Origin: Sphingomonas abietis
GTDB taxonomy: Bacteria > Pseudomonadota > Alphaproteobacteria > Sphingomonadales > Sphingomonadaceae
Length of the DNA stretch: 64,000 nt
Direction: 5' to 3'
Assembly (NCBI RefSeq): GCF_027625475.1
Contig: NZ_CP115174.1
Coordinates: 1,957,001-2,021,000, forward strand
Shown here: positions 46,679-56,575 of the stretch, piece after piece
Layout of the letters: each line of letters begins with the position of its first letter
Numbering within the stretch: the first letter of the stretch is position 1
Made by a program: the position numbers and the translations under genes
The notes under the pieces: model-generated
Seen by the model: the letters and a program-made list of their open reading frames with translations, nothing else
Told to the model about the DNA's origin: nothing
The model's database searches: none

Positions 46679-47655
46679 GCGGCCCGGAGCATCCCGAATC
46701 CCGCAACCGCCGACGCGCCATGTTGCGTACTGCGATGGGACCGGCAATCGGCGCGGCGCTCGCCGACTCCCGCGTGATCGAGATCATGGTCAATCCGGAC
46801 GGCGCGCTGTGTCTCGACCTGTTCGGCGAGGGGCGGGTGGATACGGGCATCCGGATGGCACCGGCCGAGGTCGAGCGGATCATCCGACTGGTGGCAAGCC
46901 ATGTCCGCATCGAAGTTCATACCGGGCAGCCGATCGTCTCGGCCGAGCTCCCCGAAAGCGGCGAACGGTTCGAAGGGGTGCTCCCACCCGTTTCCCCTGC
47001 ACCCTGTTTCGCGATCCGCAAGCCCGCGGCGCGCATCCACACGCTGCTCGACTATGTCGCCGATGGCATCATGACCGCGGATGTCGCGCGGCTGCTATCG
47101 ATCGCGGTAGTCGAGCGCCGGAACATCGTGGTCGCGGGCGGCACATCGTCGGGCAAGACCACGCTCGCCAACGCGCTGCTCGCCGAGATGGCGCATCTCG
47201 GCGAGCGTGTGGTCCTGATCGAGGACACCCGCGAGCTTCAATGCGCGGCGCCCGACACGGTGGCGCTGCGCACCAAAGCCGGCGTTGCCGGCATGGCCGA
47301 CCTCGTTCGCTCGACGCTGCGGCTGCGGCCCGACCGGATCATCGTCGGCGAGGTGCGGGGCGGCGAGGCGCTCGACATGCTCAAGGCCTGGAACACTGGC
47401 CATCCTGGCGGCATCGCCACCGTCCACGCCAATTCCGCCCGCTCCGCGCTCTACCGGATCGAGCAGCTTGTCGCCGAGAGCATCGTCACGGTGCCCCGCC
47501 GCCTCATCGCGGATGCGATCGACATGGTGGTGTTCATCACCGGACGTGGCTCCCGAAGACGCGTCGAGACCTTGCTGTCCGTCACCGGCCTCGATGCGGA
47601 CGGCGACTACGCCGTCGCCGATCTCGAACTTCCCACACCCTCGAATGGAGAATGA
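46675..47655 (+). CDS. trbB: TrbB, VirB11-type traffic ATPase
   Basis: 326 residues. The Walker A is [18 protein letters not shown] near 155-172, the Asp box [14 protein letters not shown] follows, then Walker [20 protein letters not shown] and the His box [15 protein letters not shown]. It is the hexameric ATPase at the base of the P-type (trb) conjugation channel. The stop overlaps the start of trbC. Confidence 0.95.
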   Translation: MSGPEHPESRNRRRAMLRTAMGPAIGAALADSRVIEIMVNPDGALCLDLFGEGRVDTGIRMAPAEVERIIRLVASHVRIEVHTGQPIVSAELPESGERFEGVLPPVSPAPCFAIRKPAARIHTLLDYVADGIMTADVARLLSIAVVERRNIVVAGGTSSGKTTLANALLAEMAHLGERVVLIEDTRELQCAAPDTVALRTKAGVAGMADLVRSTLRLRPDRIIVGEVRGGEALDMLKAWNTGHPGGIATVHANSARSALYRIEQLVAESIVTVPRRLIADAIDMVVFITGRGSRRRVETLLSVTGLDADGDYAVADLELPTPSNGE

Positions 47656-47990
47656 CCATGCGTGTTGTACCTCATGCCCTTCATCCGGTCCGTGCGCTCG
47701 CATTTCTCGCTGGCGGGGCGCTCATGATCCCCACGAGTGCCTTTGCAGCTGGCACCGGCATGCCGTGGGAGCAGCCGCTCCAGCAAATTCTGGACAGCGT
47801 GCAGGGGCCGGTCGCCAAAATTGTCGCGGTCCTCATCATTGTCAGCACCGGCCTGGCGCTCGCCTTCGGCGAAACGTCTGGTGGATTCCGCAAGCTGATC
47901 CAGATCGTCTTCGGCCTCTCGATCGCCTTCGCCGCGTCGAGCTTCTTTCTGAGCTTCTTCAGCTTCGGTGGCGGGGCGCTGGTCGCATGA
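47652..47990 (+). CDS. trbC: TrbC, conjugative pilin
   Basis: About 112 residues from the ATG overlapping the trbB stop, or 110 from an ATG six bases later. A signal peptide (ALAFLAGGALMIPTSAFA) is followed by two hydrophobic helices typical of TrbC/VirB2 pilin (VAKIVAVLIIVSTGLALAF, IQIVFGLSIAFAASSFFL). Overlaps trbD by four bases. Confidence 0.92.
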   Translation: MTMRVVPHALHPVRALAFLAGGALMIPTSAFAAGTGMPWEQPLQQILDSVQGPVAKIVAVLIIVSTGLALAFGETSGGFRKLIQIVFGLSIAFAASSFFLSFFSFGGGALVA

Positions 47991-48271
47991 CGGGCGCCCC
48001 TCCCATTGGCGACAATCCTGTCGCAGGCTTCGAGGTGCCGCTGCACCGCGCGTTGACCGAACCGATCCTGCTCGGGGGCGCTCCGCACGGCATCGCGATC
48101 ATCAACGGCACGCTCGCCGCGGCAATGGGACTTGGCCTCCAGCAATGGATCGCCGGCGTATTGCTCTGGGTCGCCGGCCACAGCTTGGCGGTGTTTGCCG
48201 CCAAACGGGATCCTGACTTCGCACCCGTCGTCGTCCGTCACCTCCGGCACAAGGTGTGGCTGTCATGTTGA
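47987..48271 (+). CDS. trbD: TrbD, VirB3-like membrane protein
   Basis: 94 residues. It has the VirB3 pattern: FEVPLHRALTEPILLGGAPH, then a hydrophobic hairpin (IAIINGTLAAAMGLGL, IAGVLLWVAGHSLAVF) and DPDFAPVVVRHLRHK at the end. It is an inner-membrane part of the channel and is associated with TrbE. Overlaps trbE by seven bases. Confidence 0.92.
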   Translation: MTGAPPIGDNPVAGFEVPLHRALTEPILLGGAPHGIAIINGTLAAAMGLGLQQWIAGVLLWVAGHSLAVFAAKRDPDFAPVVVRHLRHKVWLSC

Positions 48272-50724
48272 ACCTGACAGAATACCGGCCCAACGCGGAC
48301 CGGCTTGCCGACCATCTGCCTTGGGCCGCGCTGATCGCGCCCGGCACCGTCCTCAACAAGGACGGCGGCTTTCAGCGCACTCTTCGGTTCCGCGGGTCTG
48401 ACCTTGAATCCGCGACCGAGGCCGAGCTGGTGTCGGTTTGCGCACGTGCCAACAACGTCCTTCGACGGCTCGGTAGCGGCTGGGCGCTGTTCTTCGATGC
48501 CGAGCGGATCGAGGCGCTCGGCTATCCGGACAGCGATTTCCCCGATCCCGCCTCCTGGTTGGTCGATCAGGAAAGGGCTGGCCATTTCGACGGCCGCCGG
48601 GGCCGTCACTTCGAGAGCCATTATCATCTGACACTCTTCTATCTCCCGCCCGTCGATCAGGTAGCGCGGGCGGAACGGGCCCTGTGGGACCGTGAAGACG
48701 ACGGTCAGGCGCGTGACTGGCGACAGGAACTGCGCGCCTTCATCACCGAGACCGACCGGGTGCTGGATCTGCTCTCCGGCCTCTTGCCCGAAGTCCGCGC
48801 GCTCGACGATGCCGCCACGCTGACCTACCTGCACGCTATCGTCTCGACACGCCGGCATGATGTTGCCGTGCCCGAAACCCCGATGTATCTCGACGGGCTG
48901 CTGGTCGACACTGCGCTGTCCGGCGGTATCGAGCCGATGCTGGGCGACCGGCATCTGCGCACCGTCACGATCCTGGGATTTCCGAACGCGACGCGCCCCG
49001 GCATCCTCGACGCGCTCAATCATCAGGATTTCGCCTATCGCTGGTCAACGCGCTTTATCGCACTCGACAAGACGGCGGCGAACAAGGCGCTGACGAAGAT
49101 CCGGCGCCAATGGTTCAACAAGAGGAAGTCGATCGCGCAGCTGATGCGCGAGGTGATGATGAACGAGGCGGTGCCGCTGACCGACAGCGATGCCGACAAC
49201 AAGGTCGCCGATGCGGACCTCGCGCTCCAGGCGCTCGGCGGCGACCATGTGGCGTTCGGTTATCTGACCACGACAATCACGGTGTCGGACGAGGACCGGA
49301 CAGCGGCCGACGAGAAGGTTCGCATCGTCGAGCGCATCGTCAACGGCCTCGGCTTCACCTGCATCCGCGAAAGTGTGAACGCCGTGGAGGCGTGGCTGGG
49401 AAGCCTGCCTGGTCATGTCTATGCCAATGTACGCCAGCCGCTGGTACACACGCTCAACCTTGCGCACCTGATACCGCTGTCGAGCGTATGGGCTGGCCCG
49501 GCTCGCAACGCCCATCTCGACGGGCCGCCGCTTCTCTACGCGGAAACCTCTGGATCGACGCCGTTCCGGCTATCCATCCATGTCGGCGACGTCGGTCATA
49601 TGATCGTGGTCGGCCCCACAGGGGCGGGCAAGTCAGTGTTCCTAGCGTTGCTCGCGCTGCAGTTCCGGCGCTATCCCGACAGCCAGATCACCATCTTCGA
49701 CAAGGGTTTCTCGGCGCGAGCCGGCGTGCTGGCCATGGGCGGTACCCATCATCCGCTTGGGTCGGACGATGGCGAAGCGCTCGCGTTTCAACCGCTGCGC
49801 ACGATCGATGACGATGTCGAGCGGGCCTGGGCATCGGAATGGATCGCTAGCCTCTTCGCCCACGAAGGCGTGGCTGTCACGCCGGAGGTCAAGGAGGCGT
49901 TGTGGTCGGCGCTCACCAGCCTGGCCAGCGCGCCACCACGGGAACGGACGCTAACCGGGCTGTCGATGCTGCTCCAGTCTAATGCGCTCAAGGCGGCGCT
50001 GATGCCGTGGACGCTGGAGGGGCCGTTCGGCCGGCTGCTGGACGCCGCCGAAAACCGCCTCGCGCTCGGCGACGTCCAATGTTTCGAAACCGAGGCGCTG
50101 ATGCGCACACCCGGCGTCGTGCTGCCGGTGCTGACCTACCTCTTCCATAGGCTGGAAGAGCGGTTCGATGGACGCCCGACGCTGCTCATCCTCGACGAGG
50201 CCTGGGTGTTCCTCGACCATCCGCTGTTCGCGGCGCGCATTCGCGAATGGCTGAAGGTGCTGCGCAAGAAGAACGTCAGCGTGGTGTTCGCAACGCAGAG
50301 CCTCGCGGACATCGCCGATAGTTCGATCGCGCCCGCGATCATCGAGAGCTGTCCGCAGCGTATCTTCCTTCCCAACGAGCGGGCGCTCGAGCCGCAGGGA
50401 AGGGTGGCCTATGAGCGGTTCGGCTTGAACGCCCGGCAGATCGAGCTGATCGCGCGCGCGACACCGAAGCGGCATTATTATCTTCAGTCCTTCCGGGGAA
50501 ACCGGCTGTTTGACTTGGCCATGGGGCCGATCGCGCTTGCGCTGTGCGGCGCCTCCGATCCGGCCAGCCAGAGGCTCATCGATGAGATGCTCGCGGTCGA
50601 AGGGCGCGATGGCTTCGCCGCGGCCTTCCTGCGCGCCCGTGGTCTTACGTGGGCCGCCGATCTCCTCCGCGATTTTCCGAACGCCATTCCCGTCCATTCC
50701 CTCCAGCAGGAGCTTCCGCTATGA
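48265..50724 (+). CDS. trbE: TrbE, VirB4-type ATPase
   Basis: 819 residues from the ATG at 48265 (MLNLTEYRPNADRL); a GTG nine bases upstream is possible. CagE/TrbE N-terminal domain, then the Walker A VVGPTGAGKSVFLALLAL near residue 448 and Walker B TLLILDEAWVFLDHP near 637, followed by VFATQSLADIADSS. It drives pilus assembly and DNA transfer. Overlaps trbJ by four bases. Confidence 0.95.
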   Translation: MLNLTEYRPNADRLADHLPWAALIAPGTVLNKDGGFQRTLRFRGSDLESATEAELVSVCARANNVLRRLGSGWALFFDAERIEALGYPDSDFPDPASWLVDQERAGHFDGRRGRHFESHYHLTLFYLPPVDQVARAERALWDREDDGQARDWRQELRAFITETDRVLDLLSGLLPEVRALDDAATLTYLHAIVSTRRHDVAVPETPMYLDGLLVDTALSGGIEPMLGDRHLRTVTILGFPNATRPGILDALNHQDFAYRWSTRFIALDKTAANKALTKIRRQWFNKRKSIAQLMREVMMNEAVPLTDSDADNKVADADLALQALGGDHVAFGYLTTTITVSDEDRTAADEKVRIVERIVNGLGFTCIRESVNAVEAWLGSLPGHVYANVRQPLVHTLNLAHLIPLSSVWAGPARNAHLDGPPLLYAETSGSTPFRLSIHVGDVGHMIVVGPTGAGKSVFLALLALQFRRYPDSQITIFDKGFSARAGVLAMGGTHHPLGSDDGEALAFQPLRTIDDDVERAWASEWIASLFAHEGVAVTPEVKEALWSALTSLASAPPRERTLTGLSMLLQSNALKAALMPWTLEGPFGRLLDAAENRLALGDVQCFETEALMRTPGVVLPVLTYLFHRLEERFDGRPTLLILDEAWVFLDHPLFAARIREWLKVLRKKNVSVVFATQSLADIADSSIAPAIIESCPQRIFLPNERALEPQGRVAYERFGLNARQIELIARATPKRHYYLQSFRGNRLFDLAMGPIALALCGASDPASQRLIDEMLAVEGRDGFAAAFLRARGLTWAADLLRDFPNAIPVHSLQQELPL

Positions 50725-51437
50725 AACCGCGCACCATCATGGCGGCCTTTGCTGCCGTCTCGCTGTTCACTGCCATGCCAGTTCGGGCGCAGTTCGGCGG
50801 GATCGTCTTCGATCCGCACAATTATGCGCAGAATGTGCTGACCGCGGCGCGGTCGCTTCAGCAGATCACCAACCAGATCCAGTCGCTCCAGAACCAGGCG
50901 ACGATGCTGGAGAACATGGCGAAGAATCTCAGCCACCTGAATTTCTCCTCGCTGAGTGCCATCACCAACGATCTTCAGCAGATCAGCAATCTGATGAACC
51001 AGGCCCAGCGGATCGGCTTCCAGGTCCAGTCGGCGCAGACGTCATTCCAACAGCATTTCATGCCGACCTATGGTGCTGGCACCACGATCCCGCAGATCGC
51101 CACCGACGCGCATACCCGCTGGCAGGATGCGATGAGCGGCTATGGCCAGGCGATGACGGTCCAGTCTCAGATCGTCCAGACCGTGCAGTCCGACAGCACG
51201 AAACTCACCGCCCTCGTCAGCGCCTCGCAGGGTGCCACCGGCAGCTTGCAGGTCGCCCAGGCCGCCAACCAGCTCATGGCGCTGTCGATCAAGCAGCAGC
51301 TCCAGATCCAGAATCTGGCCGCGGCACAGGGGCGGGCGGACGCGCTGGAGAAGGCGCGCACCGCAGCAGATGAGAATGCCGCCCGGACCGCCTTCACGCA
51401 GTTCATCGGCACCGGCAACGCCTACAGCCCCCAATAG
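50721..51437 (+). CDS. trbJ: TrbJ, VirB5-like protein
   Basis: 238 residues with a signal peptide (AAFAAVSLFTAMPVRAQF) and FDPHNYAQNVLTAARSLQQI, the TrbJ start pattern. Long Gln- and Asn-rich helices follow, matching a VirB5-like pilus-tip component. In related operons trbK comes next; here only a 67-base gap with a 12-codon frame separates trbJ from trbL. Confidence 0.92.
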   Translation: MKPRTIMAAFAAVSLFTAMPVRAQFGGIVFDPHNYAQNVLTAARSLQQITNQIQSLQNQATMLENMAKNLSHLNFSSLSAITNDLQQISNLMNQAQRIGFQVQSAQTSFQQHFMPTYGAGTTIPQIATDAHTRWQDAMSGYGQAMTVQSQIVQTVQSDSTKLTALVSASQGATGSLQVAQAANQLMALSIKQQLQIQNLAAAQGRADALEKARTAADENAARTAFTQFIGTGNAYSPQ

Positions 51438-51473
51438 AGGGCGCGCCGGTCAACCCCAAGACGGAGTCAGTCG

Positions 51474-51512
51474 ATGCGTATCTTCTTTAGCAGGAGCAAC
51501 TCCCATGGCTAA
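51474..51512 (+). CDS. 12-codon frame between trbJ and trbL (trbK scar or leader)
   Basis: The frame MRIFFSRSNSHG starts at 51474 and ends over the trbL start codon, with the trbL ribosome site AGGAGC inside it. It could couple translation from trbJ to trbL, or be what is left of an entry-exclusion gene trbK. Too short to be sure it is translated. Confidence 0.3.
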   Translation: MRIFFSRSNSHG

Positions 51513-52866
51513 TGGGGTAGGCGCCGACCTCAACGTCATCGATCAGTTCATGACGACCTTTACCCGCTATATCGACAGCGGGTTCGGGCTGCTTGGGCCG
51601 GACGTCGGCTTTCTCACAACGGTGCTGATCGGGATCGACATCACCATTGCCGGCCTGTGGTGGGCGATGGACGGCGACAGCGACATCCTTGCCCGCCTGC
51701 TCCGCAAGGTGCTCTATGTCGGCAGCTTCGCGCTGATCCTCAATAATTTCCAGCATCTCAGCGAGATCATCTTCCAGTCCTTCGCGGGGCTTGGGCTTCA
51801 TGCCAGCGCGAGCAGCCTCACCGCGGCCGACCTCCTCAAGCCCGGCAAACTGGCGGGCGTCGGCTTCACGGCCGCCTGGCCTTTGTTGCAGCAGGCCAAT
51901 TCTTCCGTGGGTCTGAGCCTTTCCAGCCTCGCCACCGCAGCGATCCTGCTCATCGCGTGGCTGATCGTCGTGCTCGCCTTCTTCATCCTCGCCGTGCAGC
52001 TCTTCATCACGATCCTCGAATTCAAGCTGACCAGCCTCGCCGGCTTCACGCTGGTGCCCTTCGCGCTGTGGAACAAGACGTCGTTCCTTGCCGAGCGCGT
52101 ACTGGGCAATGTCATCTCGTCCGGCATCAAGGTCATGGTGCTTGCCGTCATCGTCGGCATCGGATCGAGCTTCTTCTCCGATTTCACGTCGGCGCTGCAG
52201 GGCCAAGCGCCCGATACTGGCCACGCCATGTCGCTGGTATTGGCATCGCTCGCATTGCTCGGGCTCGGCATCTTCGGTCCCGCGATCGCGACCGGCCTCG
52301 TGTCCGGCGCGCCGCAGCTCGGTGCCGGCGCCGCAATCGGCACGGCAGCGGGCGCCGCGGTCGCGACGGGCGGCGCCGCATTTCTAGGCGCGCGTGCCGC
52401 CATGGTCGCAGCATCGGGCGGCATGGCCGCGATCCGCGCGGGCACTGCGATGGGCTCCGCTGCATCGAGCGCCTACCGGCTCGGGCAGGAGACGTCGGGC
52501 AGCACCGGCGTCGGCGCAGGTCTCGGCGGCATCGCGACCGCCGCCCGCGGCGCTACGCGTGAGGCAGCCCGCTCGGCGGCGGAACGCTTCACGGGACCGA
52601 TCCGAGCGAGTGCCGAGACGGGTCGGGACTCCGCATGGCGCGCGGGTTCTCGGCATGCCCCATCGGCCGCCGATCCGGTGAGCGCTCCAACCGGTGCTGA
52701 CGCACACACTGCCGCGTCCGGATCAGACGGCGCTCCCGGCTGGGCGCGCAAGCTGCGGACCGAACAGGCGGCGCGGCAGCACCGCCACACAGCGATCCAG
52801 ACGGTGAAGGAAGGCGACCGTCCCGGTGCCGCTGCCAACCCCGACCTCAGCCACAAGGAGGACTGA
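51505..52866 (+). CDS. trbL: TrbL, VirB6-like channel protein
   Basis: 453 residues from the ATG at 51505, with AGGAGC 9 bases before it. Several membrane helices, including AAILLIAWLIVVLAFFILAV, then a Gly/Ala-rich and finally a low-complexity polar tail from about residue 290. It is the polytopic inner-membrane part of the trb channel. Confidence 0.93.
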   Translation: MANGVGADLNVIDQFMTTFTRYIDSGFGLLGPDVGFLTTVLIGIDITIAGLWWAMDGDSDILARLLRKVLYVGSFALILNNFQHLSEIIFQSFAGLGLHASASSLTAADLLKPGKLAGVGFTAAWPLLQQANSSVGLSLSSLATAAILLIAWLIVVLAFFILAVQLFITILEFKLTSLAGFTLVPFALWNKTSFLAERVLGNVISSGIKVMVLAVIVGIGSSFFSDFTSALQGQAPDTGHAMSLVLASLALLGLGIFGPAIATGLVSGAPQLGAGAAIGTAAGAAVATGGAAFLGARAAMVAASGGMAAIRAGTAMGSAASSAYRLGQETSGSTGVGAGLGGIATAARGATREAARSAAERFTGPIRASAETGRDSAWRAGSRHAPSAADPVSAPTGADAHTAASGSDGAPGWARKLRTEQAARQHRHTAIQTVKEGDRPGAAANPDLSHKED

Positions 52867-52869
52867 TCG

Positions 52870-53730
52870 ATGAGTGTCTTCAAACGGAGCCTCCAACGTT
52901 ACGGACAAACGCCCGAGCCCGAGACCCCCTACAGCCGAGCGGGCCAGCTCTGGGACGAACGCATCGGGTCGGCTCGCGTGCAGGCGCGCAACTGGCGACT
53001 GATGGCCTTTGGTTGCCTGGCCATCTCTGGAGGGCTCGCCGTCGGCAACGTTTGGCAGTCACTGCAAAGCCGGGTCACTCCCTATGTCGTCGAAGTGGAC
53101 AAGCTGGGCGAGGCGAGGGGTGTCGCGCCGGCCCTCCAGAATTATCAGCCGAGCGATGGGGAGATCGCCTGGTATCTCGGCCGCTTCATCACCGACATCC
53201 GCTCGGTCTCGACCGACCCGGTGCTGGTCAAGCGCAACTGGCTCGAAGCCTATGACTTCGCGACCGAACGGGCGGGCCTTTTCCTCAACGACTATGCGCG
53301 CTCGACCAATCCATTCGCGGCGATCGGCGAGCATAGCGTCTCGGTCCAGATCACCAGTGTCGTGCGTGCGTCCGACACCAGCTTCCAGGTCAAATGGACC
53401 GAGAGCGCCTATGATCGCGGCAGCCTTGCCGGCACAACGCACTGGACCGCGATCCTGACGCTGACGGTACGACCTCCGAAAACGGCGGACGCGCTGCGCA
53501 GGAACCCACTCGGCATCTTCGTCAATGCGATCGACTGGTCGCGCGAGCTGGATCCGCCATCGGCGGTTTCGGCCAGTCAGTCCGCATCAACCCCCGCGCC
53601 GGCGCAATCCTCTTCCCCGTCGGTGACGCCGATAGCGGCCCAGCCTGCACAGATGTTCGCGGATCCCAGTGAGAACCCGGTCCCAGACGAGATGGGTCCG
53701 GTCGCAAACGAAGGAGGCAATATCCAATGA
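52870..53730 (+). CDS. trbF: TrbF, VirB8-like protein
   Basis: 286 residues with one N-terminal membrane helix (LMAFGCLAISGGLAVGNVW) and a VirB8-type periplasmic domain (VTPYVVEVDKLGEA, KWTESAYDRGSLAGTTHW). The final 60 residues are Pro/Ser-rich. Overlaps trbG by four bases. Confidence 0.93.
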   Translation: MSVFKRSLQRYGQTPEPETPYSRAGQLWDERIGSARVQARNWRLMAFGCLAISGGLAVGNVWQSLQSRVTPYVVEVDKLGEARGVAPALQNYQPSDGEIAWYLGRFITDIRSVSTDPVLVKRNWLEAYDFATERAGLFLNDYARSTNPFAAIGEHSVSVQITSVVRASDTSFQVKWTESAYDRGSLAGTTHWTAILTLTVRPPKTADALRRNPLGIFVNAIDWSRELDPPSAVSASQSASTPAPAQSSSPSVTPIAAQPAQMFADPSENPVPDEMGPVANEGGNIQ

Positions 53731-54713
53731 TACGCCATCTTATCCTGTCGCCGGCCGTGTCCGCGCTGGCGCTCACCGCCTGTGCGGGCAAGTCCCGGCC
53801 ACCCGTGATCAGCTACGATCCGGCCAGCTTCCATGTCGCCAAGCGGGAAGCCGAGCCGCCCACGCCGGTCCGGATCGTTACGATCCCTCAGCCGCTCCCG
53901 CTGCCAGGTCAGCTTCAGCCGCCACCCTCTGTAAGATCCGATGTCAGGCCTCCGACCGTCCGCGTGGAGGCCGCCAACAAAGCGGCTACGCGGGAACCCA
54001 GCGCAGCCGGCTATGTCAACGCCGTACAAATCTATCCGTGGAGCGACGGCGCTCTTTACCGGCTCTACACGGCCCCCGAGCGGGTAAGCGACATTGCGCT
54101 CCAGCCCGGAGAGCAGTTGGTCGCGGTCTCGGCCGGCGACACCGTGCGGTGGGTGATCGGTGACACCGCGAGCGGGACGGGCGAGGGTAAGCAGTCGCAT
54201 GTGCTGGTCAAGCCGTTCGCCCCGGACCTCCACACCAACATGGTCATCACCACCGATCGGCGCACCTATCATCTGGCGCTCGACAGCACCGATGCGACCG
54301 CAATGGCGGCCGTCTCCTGGACCTATCCACAGGACCAGCTCGTCGCGCTCCAGCGACAGAACGCGCAAGCCGACGCGGCGAAGCCAGCGGCGATCGGCAT
54401 CGATCTCGACGATCTCCACTTCCGCTACGCGATCACTGGCGACAATCCGGCCTGGCGGCCGGTCCGCGCCTGGGATGATGGCAGCAAGGTCTACATCGAA
54501 TTTCCTGACCGGCTCGACCAGGGCGAGGCACCCCCCTTGTTCGTCGTTGGGCCGCTCGGTGATAGCGAGCTCGTCAATTACCGGGTGAGTGGTAATCATT
54601 ATATCGTCGATCGGCTGTTTGCCGCCGCCGAGTTGCGGCTTGGCGAGAAGCCGCAGCAGGTCGTTCGCATTTCGCGTACCGATAGCGAGACCGCCGATCG
54701 GAGGCGGCCATGA
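53727..54713 (+). CDS. trbG: TrbG, VirB9-like core complex protein
   Basis: 328 residues. A lipoprotein-like N-terminus (VSALALTACAGKS), a VirB9/CagX domain with VQIYPWSDGALYRLYTAPER, and a C-terminal section with FRYAITGDNPAWRPVRAWDDG and HYIVDRLFAAAELRLG. It forms the outer-membrane core complex with TrbI. Overlaps trbI by four bases. Confidence 0.94.
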   Translation: MIRHLILSPAVSALALTACAGKSRPPVISYDPASFHVAKREAEPPTPVRIVTIPQPLPLPGQLQPPPSVRSDVRPPTVRVEAANKAATREPSAAGYVNAVQIYPWSDGALYRLYTAPERVSDIALQPGEQLVAVSAGDTVRWVIGDTASGTGEGKQSHVLVKPFAPDLHTNMVITTDRRTYHLALDSTDATAMAAVSWTYPQDQLVALQRQNAQADAAKPAAIGIDLDDLHFRYAITGDNPAWRPVRAWDDGSKVYIEFPDRLDQGEAPPLFVVGPLGDSELVNYRVSGNHYIVDRLFAAAELRLGEKPQQVVRISRTDSETADRRRP

Positions 54714-55984
54714 ACGAGGACAAAGCCACCGCCCCGGCTTCCCCGCCATCGCAAGCAGCCGCCAAGCCGCCGCGCAAGGCGCTCCCGGAGACTCTGGCGC
54801 TGCGGGGCACACCGCGTCGGGTCGTCCGCTTCAAGCGTAGCGTCATCATCGGCGGGGCCGCGACCGGCGCGATGGTCATCAGTGGCGTCGCCTGGTTGGC
54901 GTTCAGCCACCATCCGCTTCATGTTGCCCTGCCCGTCGACCGGCAGGAGAGCGATCGACAAACGCCGGCCGACGCCGTCGCCAATTTGCCAGGCGACTAT
55001 AGCAAGGTGCCGCAATTGGGGCCGCCGCTACCTGGCGATCTTGGCCGCCCGATCCTGGAACGCCGGCGGGAGATGACCGGGCAGGGTGTATCCTCGGTGC
55101 AGACACTCGAGCAGCAACGCGAAGAGGCGGAACGCCAGCGTGTCGCCCAGCAGGCGGCACAGGCGCGGGAAGCCGGCGTGATGGTGCAGTCGTCGGCGCG
55201 GCCGGCGACGTTAGGCGCTGGGAGTGCCGATACGGGTGCCGCAGCCGCGACAACGACGCCAACCGATCAAGGTGAAAAGCTCCCGGTCGATCCTGAGCAC
55301 GACCAGAATGGTCAGCAGCGCAAACTCGATTTCGTGAGCCACAACACCAGCGACAGCATCTATGACGCGCATAGTTTGCAGACGCCGGCGTCACCTTATG
55401 AGGTGATGGCCGGCAGCATCATCGCCGCCAGCCTGATCACCGGCCTAGACTCTGACCTGCCCGGTGCCGTCATCGCACAGGTTACCGAGAATGTGTTCGA
55501 CACGGTGACGGGCCGCATCCTGCTTATCCCGCAAGGATCTCGGTTGATCGGCAATTACGACAGTGTCGTCGCCTTTGGACAGAAGCGGGCCCTGCTAGTC
55601 TGGCAGCGGATCATCCTGCCCGACGGGTCTTCGATCCAGATCGACAGCCTGCCTGCAACCGATGTCGGCGGTTATGCAGGGCTTCAGGACAAGGTGGATT
55701 TCCACACTTGGCAATTGCTCAAGGGCGTCGCGATGTCGACGCTGCTCGGGATCGGCACGCAGATCAGCATCGGCAGCGATCGCAGCGACCTGATCCGGGC
55801 GATCCGAGAGTCCAGCCAGCAGTCCGCGTCGGAAGCCGGCCAGCAGATCGTCAGCAAGCAGCTGAATGTCCAGCCAACCCTCAAGGTTCGGCCCGGATGG
55901 CCGCTGCGTGTGATCGTTCACAAGGACCTGGTGCTCCGGGCGTGGAGCGGCGTGGCGAAAGGAGACACCTCATGGCAGAATTGA
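54710..55984 (+). CDS. trbI: TrbI, VirB10-like protein
   Basis: 424 residues. A cytoplasmic N-terminus, one membrane helix (SVIIGGAATGAMVISGVAWL), a Pro- and Gln-rich periplasmic linker and a VirB10 beta-barrel domain with YEVMAGSIIAASLITGLDSD and LLIPQGSRLIGNYDSVVAFG. The final part has VIVHKDLVLRAW. The end overlaps the DUF2274 gene by 13 bases. Confidence 0.95.
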   Translation: MNEDKATAPASPPSQAAAKPPRKALPETLALRGTPRRVVRFKRSVIIGGAATGAMVISGVAWLAFSHHPLHVALPVDRQESDRQTPADAVANLPGDYSKVPQLGPPLPGDLGRPILERRREMTGQGVSSVQTLEQQREEAERQRVAQQAAQAREAGVMVQSSARPATLGAGSADTGAAAATTTPTDQGEKLPVDPEHDQNGQQRKLDFVSHNTSDSIYDAHSLQTPASPYEVMAGSIIAASLITGLDSDLPGAVIAQVTENVFDTVTGRILLIPQGSRLIGNYDSVVAFGQKRALLVWQRIILPDGSSIQIDSLPATDVGGYAGLQDKVDFHTWQLLKGVAMSTLLGIGTQISIGSDRSDLIRAIRESSQQSASEAGQQIVSKQLNVQPTLKVRPGWPLRVIVHKDLVLRAWSGVAKGDTSWQN

Positions 55985-56202
55985 AACTGGCGCGGCTTCC
56001 CGACCGTACCCCGGTCAAGATTTCGATCACGGTGACGCCCGATCTCGATGCCGCGCTTCGCGATTATCTGGCGATCTATCGCAGCACCTACGCGGACAGC
56101 GCGACGACGATTGCCGACCTCATCCCGGCGATGCTCGAAGCCTTCCTTGGAAGTGACAAGGCGTTCGCCAAAGCGCGGAAGTCGCATGGCGGGGAGGGGT
56201 GA
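55972..56202 (+). CDS. DUF2274 protein
   Basis: 76 residues (MAELKLARLPDRTPVKISIT start) with AAAGGAGA upstream inside the end of trbI. The family is regularly found right after trbI in alphaproteobacterial transfer operons. It resembles a ribbon-helix-helix fold, so a DNA-binding role is possible. Confidence 0.85.
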   Translation: MAELKLARLPDRTPVKISITVTPDLDAALRDYLAIYRSTYADSATTIADLIPAMLEAFLGSDKAFAKARKSHGGEG

Positions 56203-56205
56203 GCC

Positions 56206-56346
56206 ATGTCGTTCGCCGCCGGCTCCTCCGTACTTTTGCCGCCCCGCCAGCGTTTGCTTTTCCGACACGCTGCGGACGAGTGCCCTCAGTTCGACGGGAA
56301 CCGGCGTAACGGGGCGATCTCGCTTACGTGGCGAGAGATGGCATGA
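56206..56346 (+). CDS. Small 46-residue frame after DUF2274
   Basis: Starts MSFAAGSSVLLPPRQRLLFR three bases after the DUF2274 stop, with GGGGAGGGG just upstream, and ends in an ATGA overlap with the next small gene. The tight spacing supports translation; the sequence shows no known family. Confidence 0.4.
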   Translation: MSFAAGSSVLLPPRQRLLFRHAADECPQFDGNRRNGAISLTWREMA

Positions 56347-56525
56347 GTTCGCGCGATCATCCCGGAGACAGTGCCGATCCGGCCAACGACAATGGGACCG
56401 CGGACAGCGCGCCAGCCGATCCACGCATCCTGCGCATTGCGGCTGCGATCGGGCGACAGATCGCGCGCGAGCAGATCCGGTTGTGCCGCTCGGTGAACGA
56501 CAATGACAGGTCCACGCCGGAATGA
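56343..56525 (+). CDS. Small 'IGRQIARE' protein, copy 1
   Basis: 60 residues from the ATG at 56343 overlapping the previous stop. An acidic N-terminus is followed by the helical RILRIAAAIGRQIAREQIRL and a polar end with NDNDRS. A clearly related protein, with IARLIGRQIARE and DNDNGP, is encoded on the minus strand at 61329-61508. Each copy stands before an antitoxin-toxin-recombinase set, so it may take part in recombination or its control. Confidence 0.65.
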   Translation: MSSRDHPGDSADPANDNGTADSAPADPRILRIAAAIGRQIAREQIRLCRSVNDNDRSTPE

Positions 56526-56575
56526 CGCCACGGCCGTTTCGATCGACGAGGGCATTATCGGTGCCATAGTTTTAC

